Positions 16,902 to 25,439 of a stretch of DNA of 62,948 bases are shown here, one piece after another. The DNA is from Asticcacaulis sp. UBA2476. Lineage in GTDB: Bacteria > Pseudomonadota > Alphaproteobacteria > Caulobacterales > Caulobacteraceae. A program made the position numbers and the translations under genes. The DNA lies in contig DDPE01000070.1 of NCBI GenBank assembly GCA_002342035.1, positions 1 to 62,948 of the forward strand, given 5' to 3'. A model generated the notes under the pieces. The model had not been told where the DNA came from. It made no database searches and worked only from the letters and a program-made list of their open reading frames with translations. Numbering within the stretch: the first letter of the stretch is position 1; each line of letters begins with the position of its first letter.

Positions 16902-18805
16902 GGACGCCACACATAGTTCGGCTTGGCGGTGACACCGGCAGGTATAGCCGTAAGCTCCGAGCCCTGCTTCGGATCGTTTTGCGAGGCCTGATCGACCATG
17001 CCGGTATAGACACCTTTGGAGAGTTTCGGCCCGCCGCGCACTTCGGCATCACCATAAATCTGGGCCGTGCCTGACAGTTCCGTGCCGGGTTCAAACTCAC
17101 CAATGCCCATAAAGGTGGTCTTCACCACCGCATTGTCCTTAACGACGACGTTTTTGGAAATAACGCTCATGCCGCCCACAACCGCATTGCCGGAGATGTC
17201 GCCGCCGGTGACGATGGCGTGGTCTTCGATGCGGGCATTACCTGACACCTTGCCGCCGAGTACGCGGGCATAGGGCCCGACATAGGCGCTTGAGGCGACG
17301 TTGGCGGCATTGGCGACCACGCCGCCGCCATTGGCATGACGATGACCGCTGGCGGTTGGGTTAGCGGCGCTCGCCTGAAAGCCTTCGGGTTTGGCCCCCT
17401 CAAGCTGCACCATCCACGGATAGCGGTAGAGCGAATAATAGGCCTGATCCCACGCGATTTTCTGGTGGACCTTGGGCGTGCCGACCACGACCATATAGAG
17501 CGCCTTATCATCGGCCTTGACGGGGAAGATCATGTCGCCGTCCGCGCCATCAACCGCGGGGCTGATGCGCGATGTGCCGTCCGCACCAATCGCCACCACG
17601 CCCCAGCGCCAGTCGGAATTGGGATCAGCGACCGTGGCCGGTTCGTTATTCAGACCGGGCAGGGCAGACGCTGGCTTATCCTGCACCACGCCGCGGAAGG
17701 TGACCGTGACACGGGTCGCCCCGGCATCGGGGTAAAGCCTGACCAGGTTATAGCCCCAGCGCTGCGGTGCCCATAATTCTGGTACAGCAAAGCGGCCACC
17801 CGCCAGATCGATCGGATCAAGCTGGGTGACCCTAAGCGCGCGCTGACCGTCACGGCTGTCGTATGAGCCATATGAGTTGCGGTAAACCGCGCCCTGATCG
17901 CTGCCGTCGGGGTTAATATAATCCCAGTTCACATTGCTCAGCGCCCAGTTGCCGAAGACAGTGTTGAGTTCATCAATCGTCCATTTTTGATTACGCATCA
18001 GGATCGCAAAAACGTCTTCCTCAAGGTAACCCGGCTGGCCCGTATCAATAGCGCCGGTCCAGATATTATTGACGGCCTCATAGCCATGTTCGTTTTTCAG
18101 GTACTCCAGGAACTGCCAGTTGCAATACCGGTCACGGGTTGAGCCGTAATAGAGGTGCGGGAAGTTGACCAGCATCTCTGAGCAATGGACGTTTGAGCGG
18201 AACTCCGGCAGTTGATGGGTGATCCAGTTGGCGTGGCTCTCCCATAGCCAGCCGACATAGGGCGAATCGCGTAAGCCTCGTGTTGACCCCTGCAGGCCGT
18301 GGGCAAATTCGTGGGCCAGTCCCCAGTTGTCTTTCAGTGACAACGGGTGAATCCACATGCCCATATCGCGGTCGCCGGTCGGGCCGCCCGATAGCGCAAA
18401 CGACGGGTCAAGGTTGATATTGGCCTTGCCCTTGGTGGCGGTATCGCAATAGGGCGTCGGGAACTTGATCGGGCCCATATAGGCGGTCCAGATCTGCTCC
18501 AGCTTTTGTCCGGCGGCCACCGCATCATTCATGTTGACCGCATCGCCCTTCCAGCGGAAGGCGTAGTGCGCGGTCTCATATCTGACGGCGGCTTCTTCCG
18601 GGGTGCCGGACACGACCTTATAGTCACCCACCACGCAACCGCTGGCGTCTACCGGCGGGTTGGTTGGCGGCGGGGTAGTCGGTGGTGTAACCGGCGGGGT
18701 TTGGGCCGAGGCTGATCCACCACCACCACCGCAGGCTGACAGGGTAAGAGACAGTGACAGACAAAGCGCGATCGTAGAGGCGCTATGGTGCAGGGCGCGG
18801 ATCAT
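16898..18805 (-). CDS. Svx/AvrXca-type secreted gluzincin metallopeptidase (DUF6055)
   Basis: A 635-residue protein with a lipoprotein-type signal (LTLSACGGGGG) and a Pro/Thr linker (PPVTPPTTPPPTNPP). The peptidase domain contains NWGLAHEFAHGLQGSTRG: HEFAH is the HExxH zinc site (~residues 165-169), and WLWESHANW supplies the third Glu of a gluzincin. The overall sequence (VRYETAHYAFRWKGDAVNM, MWIHPLSLKDNWG) matches DUF6055 proteins of the Svx/AvrXca group. To my knowledge Svx of Pectobacterium is described as a gluzincin presumed to target plant extensin. The C-terminal ~130 residues look like a left-handed beta-helix of hexapeptide repeats (SGNARIEDHAIVTGGDISGN). It lies 21 bp after GH127-1 and is coupled to the glycine-rich gene. 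Confidence 0.85.
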   Translation of the reverse strand: MIRALHHSASTIALCLSLSLTLSACGGGGGSASAQTPPVTPPTTPPPTNPPVDASGCVVGDYKVVSGTPEEAAVRYETAHYAFRWKGDAVNMNDAVAAGQKLEQIWTAYMGPIKFPTPYCDTATKGKANINLDPSFALSGGPTGDRDMGMWIHPLSLKDNWGLAHEFAHGLQGSTRGLRDSPYVGWLWESHANWITHQLPEFRSNVHCSEMLVNFPHLYYGSTRDRYCNWQFLEYLKNEHGYEAVNNIWTGAIDTGQPGYLEEDVFAILMRNQKWTIDELNTVFGNWALSNVNWDYINPDGSDQGAVYRNSYGSYDSRDGQRALRVTQLDPIDLAGGRFAVPELWAPQRWGYNLVRLYPDAGATRVTVTFRGVVQDKPASALPGLNNEPATVADPNSDWRWGVVAIGADGTSRISPAVDGADGDMIFPVKADDKALYMVVVGTPKVHQKIAWDQAYYSLYRYPWMVQLEGAKPEGFQASAANPTASGHRHANGGGVVANAANVASSAYVGPYARVLGGKVSGNARIEDHAIVTGGDISGNAVVGGMSVISKNVVVKDNAVVKTTFMGIGEFEPGTELSGTAQIYGDAEVRGGPKLSKGVYTGMVDQASQNDPKQGSELTAIPAGVTAKPNYVWRP

Positions 18806-18826
18806 GTTCGGATTCCTGAGTGTGAA

Positions 18827-21193
18827 TTATTTGGCGGTGAACAAAAGCATACCAAAGACCATGCCGGTCGATCGCCCGCCGGACGGTTGCAGGCGGATCA
18901 GCACCTGCGACTTGCCCTTGGTGAAGCGTTCCGGCACCGGATATTGTTCATCGAAGAACTCGCCGGGTTTCGGGGCGGTGGCGTGGGTAACCGTCGTCAG
19001 CTTTTCACCATCGATCAAGATATCGTACTGACGGCGGTCATCGCCCCAGTAGCTGGCCTGAAGGATCAGCGACACGTCGGGGCGCACCTTCATGGTGAAC
19101 TGCATAAAGCCGCCCTGACGGGCATCACGGCCATAGCGACCACGGTAGCTGCCCGGCCATGACACCTCGGATTCGAGACTATGGTCACGTTCCGGCTGCA
19201 TTTCACCGAGGTGCATGACATCGACCGAGCGCGCCGCCAGGTCTTTCAGGCGCGCCTGTTCGGCCAGGAACGCGGCTTCTTCGACCTTCCATTGGGCTTC
19301 GTCGAAGTTCTTGAAATAGACGGCGCTGCGGCGCTCATACTGGCTGTAGAATGGCACCAGGGTCAGCTCAGCCGGACGGCCGGAGCCTTCGGTGCGGAAG
19401 TGGGCTTTTTCAATCGCCACCGGCTTGATGGTCGAGATCAGGTCGTTAGCCACCAGTGCTGGCTCCGTGCCCTTGAACTCAGTCTCGACGGGGCCGAGGT
19501 CGCCGGCCAGCACCAGAGGGCCGTACAGGATGGCACCGACCTTGGCATCATCAGTGGTGGCCTCGAACCTCAGATCGAGCGGCAGGGCGAGGGTGGCCGA
19601 ATCGCCTGCGGCCCAGACGCGGTCGATGACCAGATAGCCGCCGTCGCGGGTGGCCTTGGCGGGCTTGCCATTGACCGTAACCTCCGCCGATTTCGCCCAG
19701 CCCGGCACACGCAGGGCCAGCTTAAACCGGGTCGGGCGGCGGATCGAACTGATGGTCAGTTTTGAGGCGCCATCATAAGGATAGCGGGTATCCAGTGTGA
19801 TCTGCGCGTTCTTCGCGGCCCATTTGGCGGTCGATGGGATGTAGAGGTTGACGAACAGCGCATCCCCACCTTCCCAGAAGATCGACTCGCCGTGCTTGGC
19901 GTGGCTTTCCATGCCGGTGCCGTGGCAGCAGGTCCAGTTGTCAAACGGGCTGGAGAAGCCACGCACGGCCCCGGTAAACAGCGGCGTCATATAGCTGAAC
20001 ATGCCGGTTTTCGGGTTCTGCTGCGACAGGACGTGGTTGAAGTGGGCCCGCTCGAAATAGTCGAAATAGCTGGAATCCGTGTTCCAGCTATAGAGGCTGC
20101 GCGTCAGCTTGAGCATATTATAGGTGTTGCAATGTTCGCACGTCGCTTCGGTAATGTGCTTTGAGATGGTGTCGGGCGCGAAGAAATACTCGCGGTCGGC
20201 ATTGCCACCGATAACATAGGAATGGTGCTTGGTGACCCGCTCCCAGAAGAACGACGTCGCCTTATGATGCTCAGGCTTTCCGGTGATTTCATAAAGCGTG
20301 GCTTCGGCCAGCAGTTTCGGCACCTGAGTGTTGGCGTGGTTGCCGCCGAGCTTATCTTCACCGGCCATCAGCGGGTCGATGATGCGCTTATGGTGCATGC
20401 GGTTGGCCAGAGCCAGCCAGCGCGGATTATTGGTGCGGCGATAAAGCTCGGCAAAGCTGTCGTTCAGCCCACCGAATTCGCAGTCGAGCACCTTTTGGAC
20501 CTGCTCATCGTTCAGGGCCGCGAACACCTTATCGATATAGACGCCCAGCTTTTCGCCGACATAGAGACCTTTGTTGATGCCGCAAAAGGTCTGCGCATCG
20601 AACAGCCCGCCGTACAGCTTATGCCAGTTATAGAGCGGCACCCAGCAGCCATTGAGGTCAAAGCCTGCTGAGCGGATATCGCCGGCCATGATTTCGGGGA
20701 AGATTTCCTTACCATCTACGACCGAGCCGTCCTTACGCTTACGGGTAAAGCCGGCCACATAGCCATCGCCCTGCATCCCCTGAATCAGCGCCAGTTCATC
20801 AATGATATAGATGGCGCGGGTCTTGAACTCGGCATTGCCGGTTGAGGCGTACATCAAGGAGATGGCCGACAGATAGTGCCCCAAGCTGTGACCGGCGATG
20901 GTGTCGCGCTCCCATCCGCCGTAGATTTCGGCCTTGGGTGTCAGGCCTGCACCCTTACGATAGTTGTGCAGCAGGCTGTCGGCATTGACCGTCAGTAGGT
21001 ACTTTTCATTGACATCGACCGCGGTTTTGAAATCTGATGCCAACAACCGCACGTCCGACAGCGGCAATGACTTTGCCTTTTGCGGCAGTAATTTCGAGGC
21101 GGTCTGCGCCATGGCGGGCAGGGCCGTCAAGGCGGTCAAACCGGCGGCTCCGCACAGCAGGCGGCGGCGGGAGGTGAGGGCAAATGAGGGCAT
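18827..21193 (-). CDS. GH127-family beta-L-arabinofuranosidase (copy 1), Tat-exported
   Basis: A 788-residue enzyme of the GH127 (DUF1680) family, which releases beta-L-arabinofuranose, for instance from hydroxyproline-linked arabinooligosaccharides. The N-terminus TSRRRLLCGAAGLTALTAL is a twin-arginine signal. Family motifs are IYGGWERDTIAGHSLGHYLSA, the E-x-C of CEHCNTYNM (~residue 351) and TCCHGTGMES (~421). In the characterised enzyme HypBA1 the equivalent Glu and Cys residues bind zinc, and one Cys of the CC pair is the nucleophile. ATG 21193 is chosen because the Tat signal begins there. It probably heads an operon with the Svx-like and glycine-rich genes and carries operator-like sites upstream. 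GH146 activity cannot be excluded. Confidence 0.88.
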   Translation of the reverse strand: MPSFALTSRRRLLCGAAGLTALTALPAMAQTASKLLPQKAKSLPLSDVRLLASDFKTAVDVNEKYLLTVNADSLLHNYRKGAGLTPKAEIYGGWERDTIAGHSLGHYLSAISLMYASTGNAEFKTRAIYIIDELALIQGMQGDGYVAGFTRKRKDGSVVDGKEIFPEIMAGDIRSAGFDLNGCWVPLYNWHKLYGGLFDAQTFCGINKGLYVGEKLGVYIDKVFAALNDEQVQKVLDCEFGGLNDSFAELYRRTNNPRWLALANRMHHKRIIDPLMAGEDKLGGNHANTQVPKLLAEATLYEITGKPEHHKATSFFWERVTKHHSYVIGGNADREYFFAPDTISKHITEATCEHCNTYNMLKLTRSLYSWNTDSSYFDYFERAHFNHVLSQQNPKTGMFSYMTPLFTGAVRGFSSPFDNWTCCHGTGMESHAKHGESIFWEGGDALFVNLYIPSTAKWAAKNAQITLDTRYPYDGASKLTISSIRRPTRFKLALRVPGWAKSAEVTVNGKPAKATRDGGYLVIDRVWAAGDSATLALPLDLRFEATTDDAKVGAILYGPLVLAGDLGPVETEFKGTEPALVANDLISTIKPVAIEKAHFRTEGSGRPAELTLVPFYSQYERRSAVYFKNFDEAQWKVEEAAFLAEQARLKDLAARSVDVMHLGEMQPERDHSLESEVSWPGSYRGRYGRDARQGGFMQFTMKVRPDVSLILQASYWGDDRRQYDILIDGEKLTTVTHATAPKPGEFFDEQYPVPERFTKGKSQVLIRLQPSGGRSTGMVFGMLLFTAK

Positions 21194-21217
21194 ATGGGTC
21201 TCCAATATTGCGTCAAG

Positions 21218-21232
21218 TTGTATACAATATAC
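21218..21232 (-). promoter_or_regulatory. Operator-like site A before GH127-1
   Basis: TTGTATACAATATAC, containing a perfect 10-bp palindrome TTGTATACAA, 25 bp upstream of the GH127-1 start codon. It fits the recurring motif TNGTATAMNNTATA of this island. Confidence 0.65.
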
Positions 21233-21341
21233 GGATATATGCAAGGCTTTACGCAGACAATTGGGTGAGTTTGTACCGAGGTCTGCCGATGAATCGCCTC
21301 TTGGAGCATTTGAGGGAAGTTCGGCTCCAAATTTTGTATTC

Positions 21342-21355
21342 CGTATATGGTATCC
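21342..21355. promoter_or_regulatory. Operator-like site A2
   Basis: CGTATATGGTATCC, matching 12 of 14 bases of the site between GH27 and GH97 (CGTATACAGTATCC), in the middle of the divergent control region. Confidence 0.5.
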
Positions 21356-21495
21356 GTTGTCGTGCGCCGCTAAATGCAAAAATGTGCCGCTATAACAGAA
21401 GCTTGTTTATTTGAGACGCGGCCTATCACAGGTGAAAATGGCGTGACATAACCGCAACACTATTTGTCCGGTTAATAAAATCGTCACGAAAATGC

Positions 21496-21517
21496 CGGTA
21501 TATCGTATAAAATATTT
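21496..21517 (+). promoter_or_regulatory. Operator-like site B before the TonB receptor
   Basis: Core TATCGTATAAAATATTT. The whole 22-bp stretch is identical to the one at 27016-27037 between the halogenase-like and lectin-like genes. It lies about 60 bp before the receptor ATG. Confidence 0.65.
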
Positions 21518-21579
21518 TGACGTTCTTGGTTTTTCATGGCCTTTTACCCTTCAGGCGACATTCGCTTAAAGGGAAATTT

Positions 21580-24360
21580 ATGATGCACACGAACAGAAAC
21601 GCCAGGCGGTGGGTCCTGGCGGCCACTGGGTTGATTGCCGCAGTTATCAGCGCGCCCGCGATTGCTCAAGAAGTTGCAGCCACAACCGACGCGCCGACTG
21701 CCGCTGAGGCCGAAGAGCTTGAAACCGTCGTCGTTAAGGGCCTGCGTAAGAGCCTTCAGTCCGCCGTCAACAAAAAGCGCCGTGCGGCGCAAATCGTTGA
21801 CGCCATCGACGCCGAAGACGCCGGTAAGCTGCCGGACAACAACGTCACCGAAGCTATTTCGCGTATCACCGGCGTGCAGATCACGCGCGCCCGCGGTGAA
21901 GGCGGCGAGGTCATGATTCGCGGCATGAGCGATGTTCAGACAACTCTGAACGGCAGCCCTAACAATGCGGGTGTCGGTCGTGCGGCGTCACTCAATGATA
22001 TTCCCGCTGAACTTTTGAAATCGGTTCAGGTCTACAAAACCCGCACCGCTGATCAGGTCGAAGGCGGCATCGCCGGTACGGTCAACGTCGATCTGCGTCG
22101 TCCTTTGGATCTGAAGAAGGGCTGGACCCTGGCTGGCAGCGTCCGTAATGTTTACGGCAGCATTGGCGATACGGAAAGCCCTTACGGCAGTGCGCTTATT
22201 GCCAAGCGTTTCGATACCGAACTCGGCGAGATGGGCTTCCTGCTGAATCTGTCCTATCAGGAAAATAACTACAACGAACAGTACGTTATCAGCGAGACGC
22301 CTGCCCTGTTCTGGTGCTGTAGCACGCAGTGGGACAGCGTACCTGATCAGGCCAATGATATTTCGATCTACCGCTCACAGTATGGCGTTGAAAGCGGCAA
22401 GGTTCGCCGCCCGTCGTTCAATGCTGCATATCAGTGGCGTGTGAATGAATATCTGGACTTTGTGCTGGAGGCTTCGTCCTTCACGTCGAAGGAAAACCGC
22501 GCCTATAGTGCTCTGAATACGCGCATCAAGGATAGCCCCGGCGTATTGTCGAACATTGTTTACGGTGACGGCCCAGGTACACGCCGCACAATCACCTCGA
22601 TGACAGTGACTGACCCGGACACGACAGACACCAACGTTCTGCCGGTTGGGCCGACCTCGCGCGATGATCGTAACGAGGCGGAAAATACCCGTCTTAACTT
22701 CGAGACACACTGGCGCAAAGATCGCACGACGATCAACTTCACGGCCTATCGCGATGAGAACACCTTCAACAATCAGTGGATGACCCAAACCCTGCGCCTG
22801 AACGGGCTGACCGGTTTCAACATCGACATGAATTCGAATAAGGTGCCCGGTGGCGGCCCGTTCGTCGAGTATCTGGGGGCCTCTCCGGATGACGCCAGCG
22901 CCTATGGCCTGAAAGAATTTGAAGACGGCAAGGGTTTTGAAAAGAGCGATGAAACCGTTTTTGCGCTTGATCTGACCTATCGTCTCAGTGAAGATAAGTT
23001 CCTGCGCGCATTCCAGACCGGCTATCGCCGCAGTGAGCGTAACCTGAGCCGTTCCTATGGTTATCGTTATGCTGGTTTCAACAATCCGGTGGATATTTCC
23101 GATGTGCCGGGCGCTGAACTTGAACTGGTGCAAAGCAATGTCGGCGGCAGTGATGAGCCAAGCTGGTATCGCATGTCCCGCAAGGGCCTGGTGAGCAATT
23201 ATGATGCTTTCCGGAATTTCCTGTTCACAGAGCGTGATTATCAAGGCGGTTCGGGCGACTGGGATGACGTAGTTGTGGACACCGAGCGTCTGCTCGGCAG
23301 CTTCGAGTCCAACGAAAAGACAGCCGCTATCTACGCTCAGCTAACCTATGGTTTCACGATCGGTGAGATTCCGGTCGACGGTATCATCGGTGCGCGTAAC
23401 GTACGAACCTGGGGTGACAGCACCACTATGAACCGCCGTAACCAACTGGTTGGCGGTGTCTATCAGGAAACGTCCTATGAAGTGACTCAAGAAGGCTCTG
23501 GTATGGATTTCATGCCAAATGCCAATGCGGTCATTCACTTCACACCAAAACTGCAATTACGTCTGGCCTATACGGTCAACATCCAGCGTCCGAATTTCAC
23601 GGATACCAGCACTTTTGTGTTCTATGACACACTCGGCTGTAACTGTGGCTGGGGCGGTAACCCGAATCTGCGCCCGAACAAGGAAACGAGCTATGATGCA
23701 TCGCTCGAATACTATTTCGGTCGTGGCGGCATAGTTTCGGCGGCCGTTTACTCGAAAGAACCTGATGGCTTTATCATCTACGGCTACGACAACGTAGATT
23801 ACAACGGTACCAACTACCGTATCGGCCGTCCGGTGAACGCGGCGGGTGGTAAGTTCGAAGGTATTGAGTTGAACGCTCAGGGCTTCTTCGAGTTCCTGCC
23901 TTCGCCTTGGGATAATTTCGGGGCTCAGGCGAACTTTACGCACAACACCAAGGCTGAGATCCTCTTTGAATACTACAATGGTCAACCGATCACACAAAGC
24001 CAGATCGACACCATTCCGGGCATCTTCGATGCGCCGAACAACTCAAAGAACACCTATAACCTGGCTCTGTATTACGATACACCGAAGTTCAGCGCCCGCG
24101 TGGCTTACAACTATCGTGACACATGGCGGGCGAACCTTGATGGTTACTCGGCCCTGGGTTACAGCACCTATTTTGAGCCGACCGAACGTCTTGACGCCGC
24201 TATCAACTGGACACCGGTTAAGTACATGACCCTGTCTCTGGAAGGCACAAACCTTACCGAAGACATGTCGCAAGCCCATTACGGTGCTGATAACCTGATC
24301 CCGCAAGGGGTTCGCGTTGCCGCCCGTACCGTTCAGCTTAGTGCGCGTTTCCGCTACTAA
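21580..24360 (+). CDS. TonB-dependent outer-membrane receptor
   Basis: A 926-residue receptor for energised uptake across the outer membrane. It has a signal peptide (RRWVLAATGLIAAVISAPAIAQ), a TonB-box-like ETVVVKG, and a plug domain with IVDAIDAEDAGKLPDNNVTEAISRITGV and EVMIRGMSDVQTTLNG. A long beta-barrel ends in the aromatic LSARFRY. This type (with KLPDNNVTEAISRI) is widespread in carbohydrate-utilisation loci of Caulobacterales and sphingomonads. ATG 21580 follows GGGAAA; an upstream extension of 21 codons is unlikely. Given its neighbours, arabino-oligosaccharides or glycopeptides are plausible ligands, by inference. A terminator follows. Confidence 0.95.
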   Translation: MMHTNRNARRWVLAATGLIAAVISAPAIAQEVAATTDAPTAAEAEELETVVVKGLRKSLQSAVNKKRRAAQIVDAIDAEDAGKLPDNNVTEAISRITGVQITRARGEGGEVMIRGMSDVQTTLNGSPNNAGVGRAASLNDIPAELLKSVQVYKTRTADQVEGGIAGTVNVDLRRPLDLKKGWTLAGSVRNVYGSIGDTESPYGSALIAKRFDTELGEMGFLLNLSYQENNYNEQYVISETPALFWCCSTQWDSVPDQANDISIYRSQYGVESGKVRRPSFNAAYQWRVNEYLDFVLEASSFTSKENRAYSALNTRIKDSPGVLSNIVYGDGPGTRRTITSMTVTDPDTTDTNVLPVGPTSRDDRNEAENTRLNFETHWRKDRTTINFTAYRDENTFNNQWMTQTLRLNGLTGFNIDMNSNKVPGGGPFVEYLGASPDDASAYGLKEFEDGKGFEKSDETVFALDLTYRLSEDKFLRAFQTGYRRSERNLSRSYGYRYAGFNNPVDISDVPGAELELVQSNVGGSDEPSWYRMSRKGLVSNYDAFRNFLFTERDYQGGSGDWDDVVVDTERLLGSFESNEKTAAIYAQLTYGFTIGEIPVDGIIGARNVRTWGDSTTMNRRNQLVGGVYQETSYEVTQEGSGMDFMPNANAVIHFTPKLQLRLAYTVNIQRPNFTDTSTFVFYDTLGCNCGWGGNPNLRPNKETSYDASLEYYFGRGGIVSAAVYSKEPDGFIIYGYDNVDYNGTNYRIGRPVNAAGGKFEGIELNAQGFFEFLPSPWDNFGAQANFTHNTKAEILFEYYNGQPITQSQIDTIPGIFDAPNNSKNTYNLALYYDTPKFSARVAYNYRDTWRANLDGYSALGYSTYFEPTERLDAAINWTPVKYMTLSLEGTNLTEDMSQAHYGADNLIPQGVRVAARTVQLSARFRY

Positions 24361-24380
24361 TTGGACAATGTAAAAATAAG

Positions 24381-24412
24381 GCCGCCCGGTGGTTCATCGG
24401 GCGGCTTTTTTT
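24381..24412. terminator. Terminator of the TonB receptor gene
   Basis: GCCGCCCG / CGGGCGGC with a 9-nt loop followed by seven T residues, 20 bp after the receptor stop codon and before the convergent cupin-like gene. Confidence 0.9.
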
Positions 24413-24435
24413 ATGGCTTAAAAAGATGAAAAATA

Positions 24436-25434
24436 TCAGCGGGACAGGCGCGACTTATGTTGATCGATCTGTGCTGGCGAAAGACCCGACCTGAACACAC
24501 TGTCAACATGATCCGGCAGGTGGGCGATGGGATCACCTTTGTCTTCAAAAACAAAAAACTCTAACAGTTCGCGCCAGGCCGCACGCTCCGTCGGCGGCAA
24601 ATGCCTATAGGCCAGACCGGCAATCTCCAATGCCTTCATAGGATTGAACAGATTTGCCGCCGCCTCATTCCACCAGTAGTTCACCAACATGTTCAGCGGG
24701 CCTGTGGTCTGCACATGATGCCACCACAGGGGCGGGATGAAAAGGCCGTCACCCGGTTCCAGTTCAGCTACATAGGCGTTATCAAGTGCGTCGCGCAGAC
24801 GCGGGAATGTGTCAAAATCCGGCGCTTCCAGAGACGCCATACTGATCGGTACGCCGGCCGGTGTTCGGTCAAGTGGGCCGGGATAGAGATTGCCGGTTTG
24901 ATCTGGCGCAAAGAGTGTGAACGTCTTTTTACCAGACACATGAATGGCAATATTGGCGGCATAATCAAAATGCGTCTGAGTGCGCAAGGTATTGCCAATC
25001 CATAACCGCGGCAGTACGGAGGCATCAAGCAGATCGAGGGGCAGGGCCGGGCCCATGGCAGGGGCAATCTGGTCCACGGATTGAGCTTGCAAATACACGG
25101 CCTGAGGCTTGGCCTCGTATCTGTTGGCAATACACCAGTCGGCCAGATAGCTAAGCGTTTGGCTGAAAGTCTTGTAATTCAGGCCCGTGAGGGCATCGTT
25201 ATAGAAAAACTGGCCCTTCAAATAGGCATCACAGACCGCAACGCCGACGGGCTTGCCGTTATCGTGGCGTTTTAAATAGCTGCAAAGGGCGTCCGGTGAG
25301 GTCTTAGCCGCCTGAACGACTGGCCAGTGCTCAGCAATATTTTTGAAAATGACAGGCTGTCCGGAAAACCGGATATCATTATCGAAGGTGTGCCGGTCAA
25401 TATGGTTTACTACGGGTACTGATAATATTGACAC
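24436..25434 (-). CDS. Cupin-like / JmjC-type protein
   Basis: A 332-residue protein of the bacterial cupin_8 (JmjC-like) family. The putative iron ligands are His and Asp of LRTQTHFDYAANIAIHV (HxD) and a His in PPLWWHHVQT; 2-oxoglutarate-dependent hydroxylation is the family's typical chemistry. There is no signal peptide. It follows the tryptophan-halogenase-like gene by 5 bp, and this pair next to a TonB receptor is a recurrent arrangement in polysaccharide loci of Caulobacterales and sphingomonads, with unknown purpose. Substrate unknown. Confidence 0.85.
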   Translation of the reverse strand: MSILSVPVVNHIDRHTFDNDIRFSGQPVIFKNIAEHWPVVQAAKTSPDALCSYLKRHDNGKPVGVAVCDAYLKGQFFYNDALTGLNYKTFSQTLSYLADWCIANRYEAKPQAVYLQAQSVDQIAPAMGPALPLDLLDASVLPRLWIGNTLRTQTHFDYAANIAIHVSGKKTFTLFAPDQTGNLYPGPLDRTPAGVPISMASLEAPDFDTFPRLRDALDNAYVAELEPGDGLFIPPLWWHHVQTTGPLNMLVNYWWNEAAANLFNPMKALEIAGLAYRHLPPTERAAWRELLEFFVFEDKGDPIAHLPDHVDSVFRSGLSPAQIDQHKSRLSR

Positions 25435-25439
25435 TTACT

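Larger units (their letters stand above)
21194..21579. other. Divergent control region between GH127-1 and the TonB receptor
   Basis: A 386-bp region without a gene that I can support. It is AT-richer than its surroundings and contains three copies of the recurring GTATA-type operator motif (listed separately), two nearer the GH127 gene and one ~60 bp before the receptor gene. Promoters for both directions must lie here, but no clear -35/-10 pair can be assigned. Confidence 0.7.
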
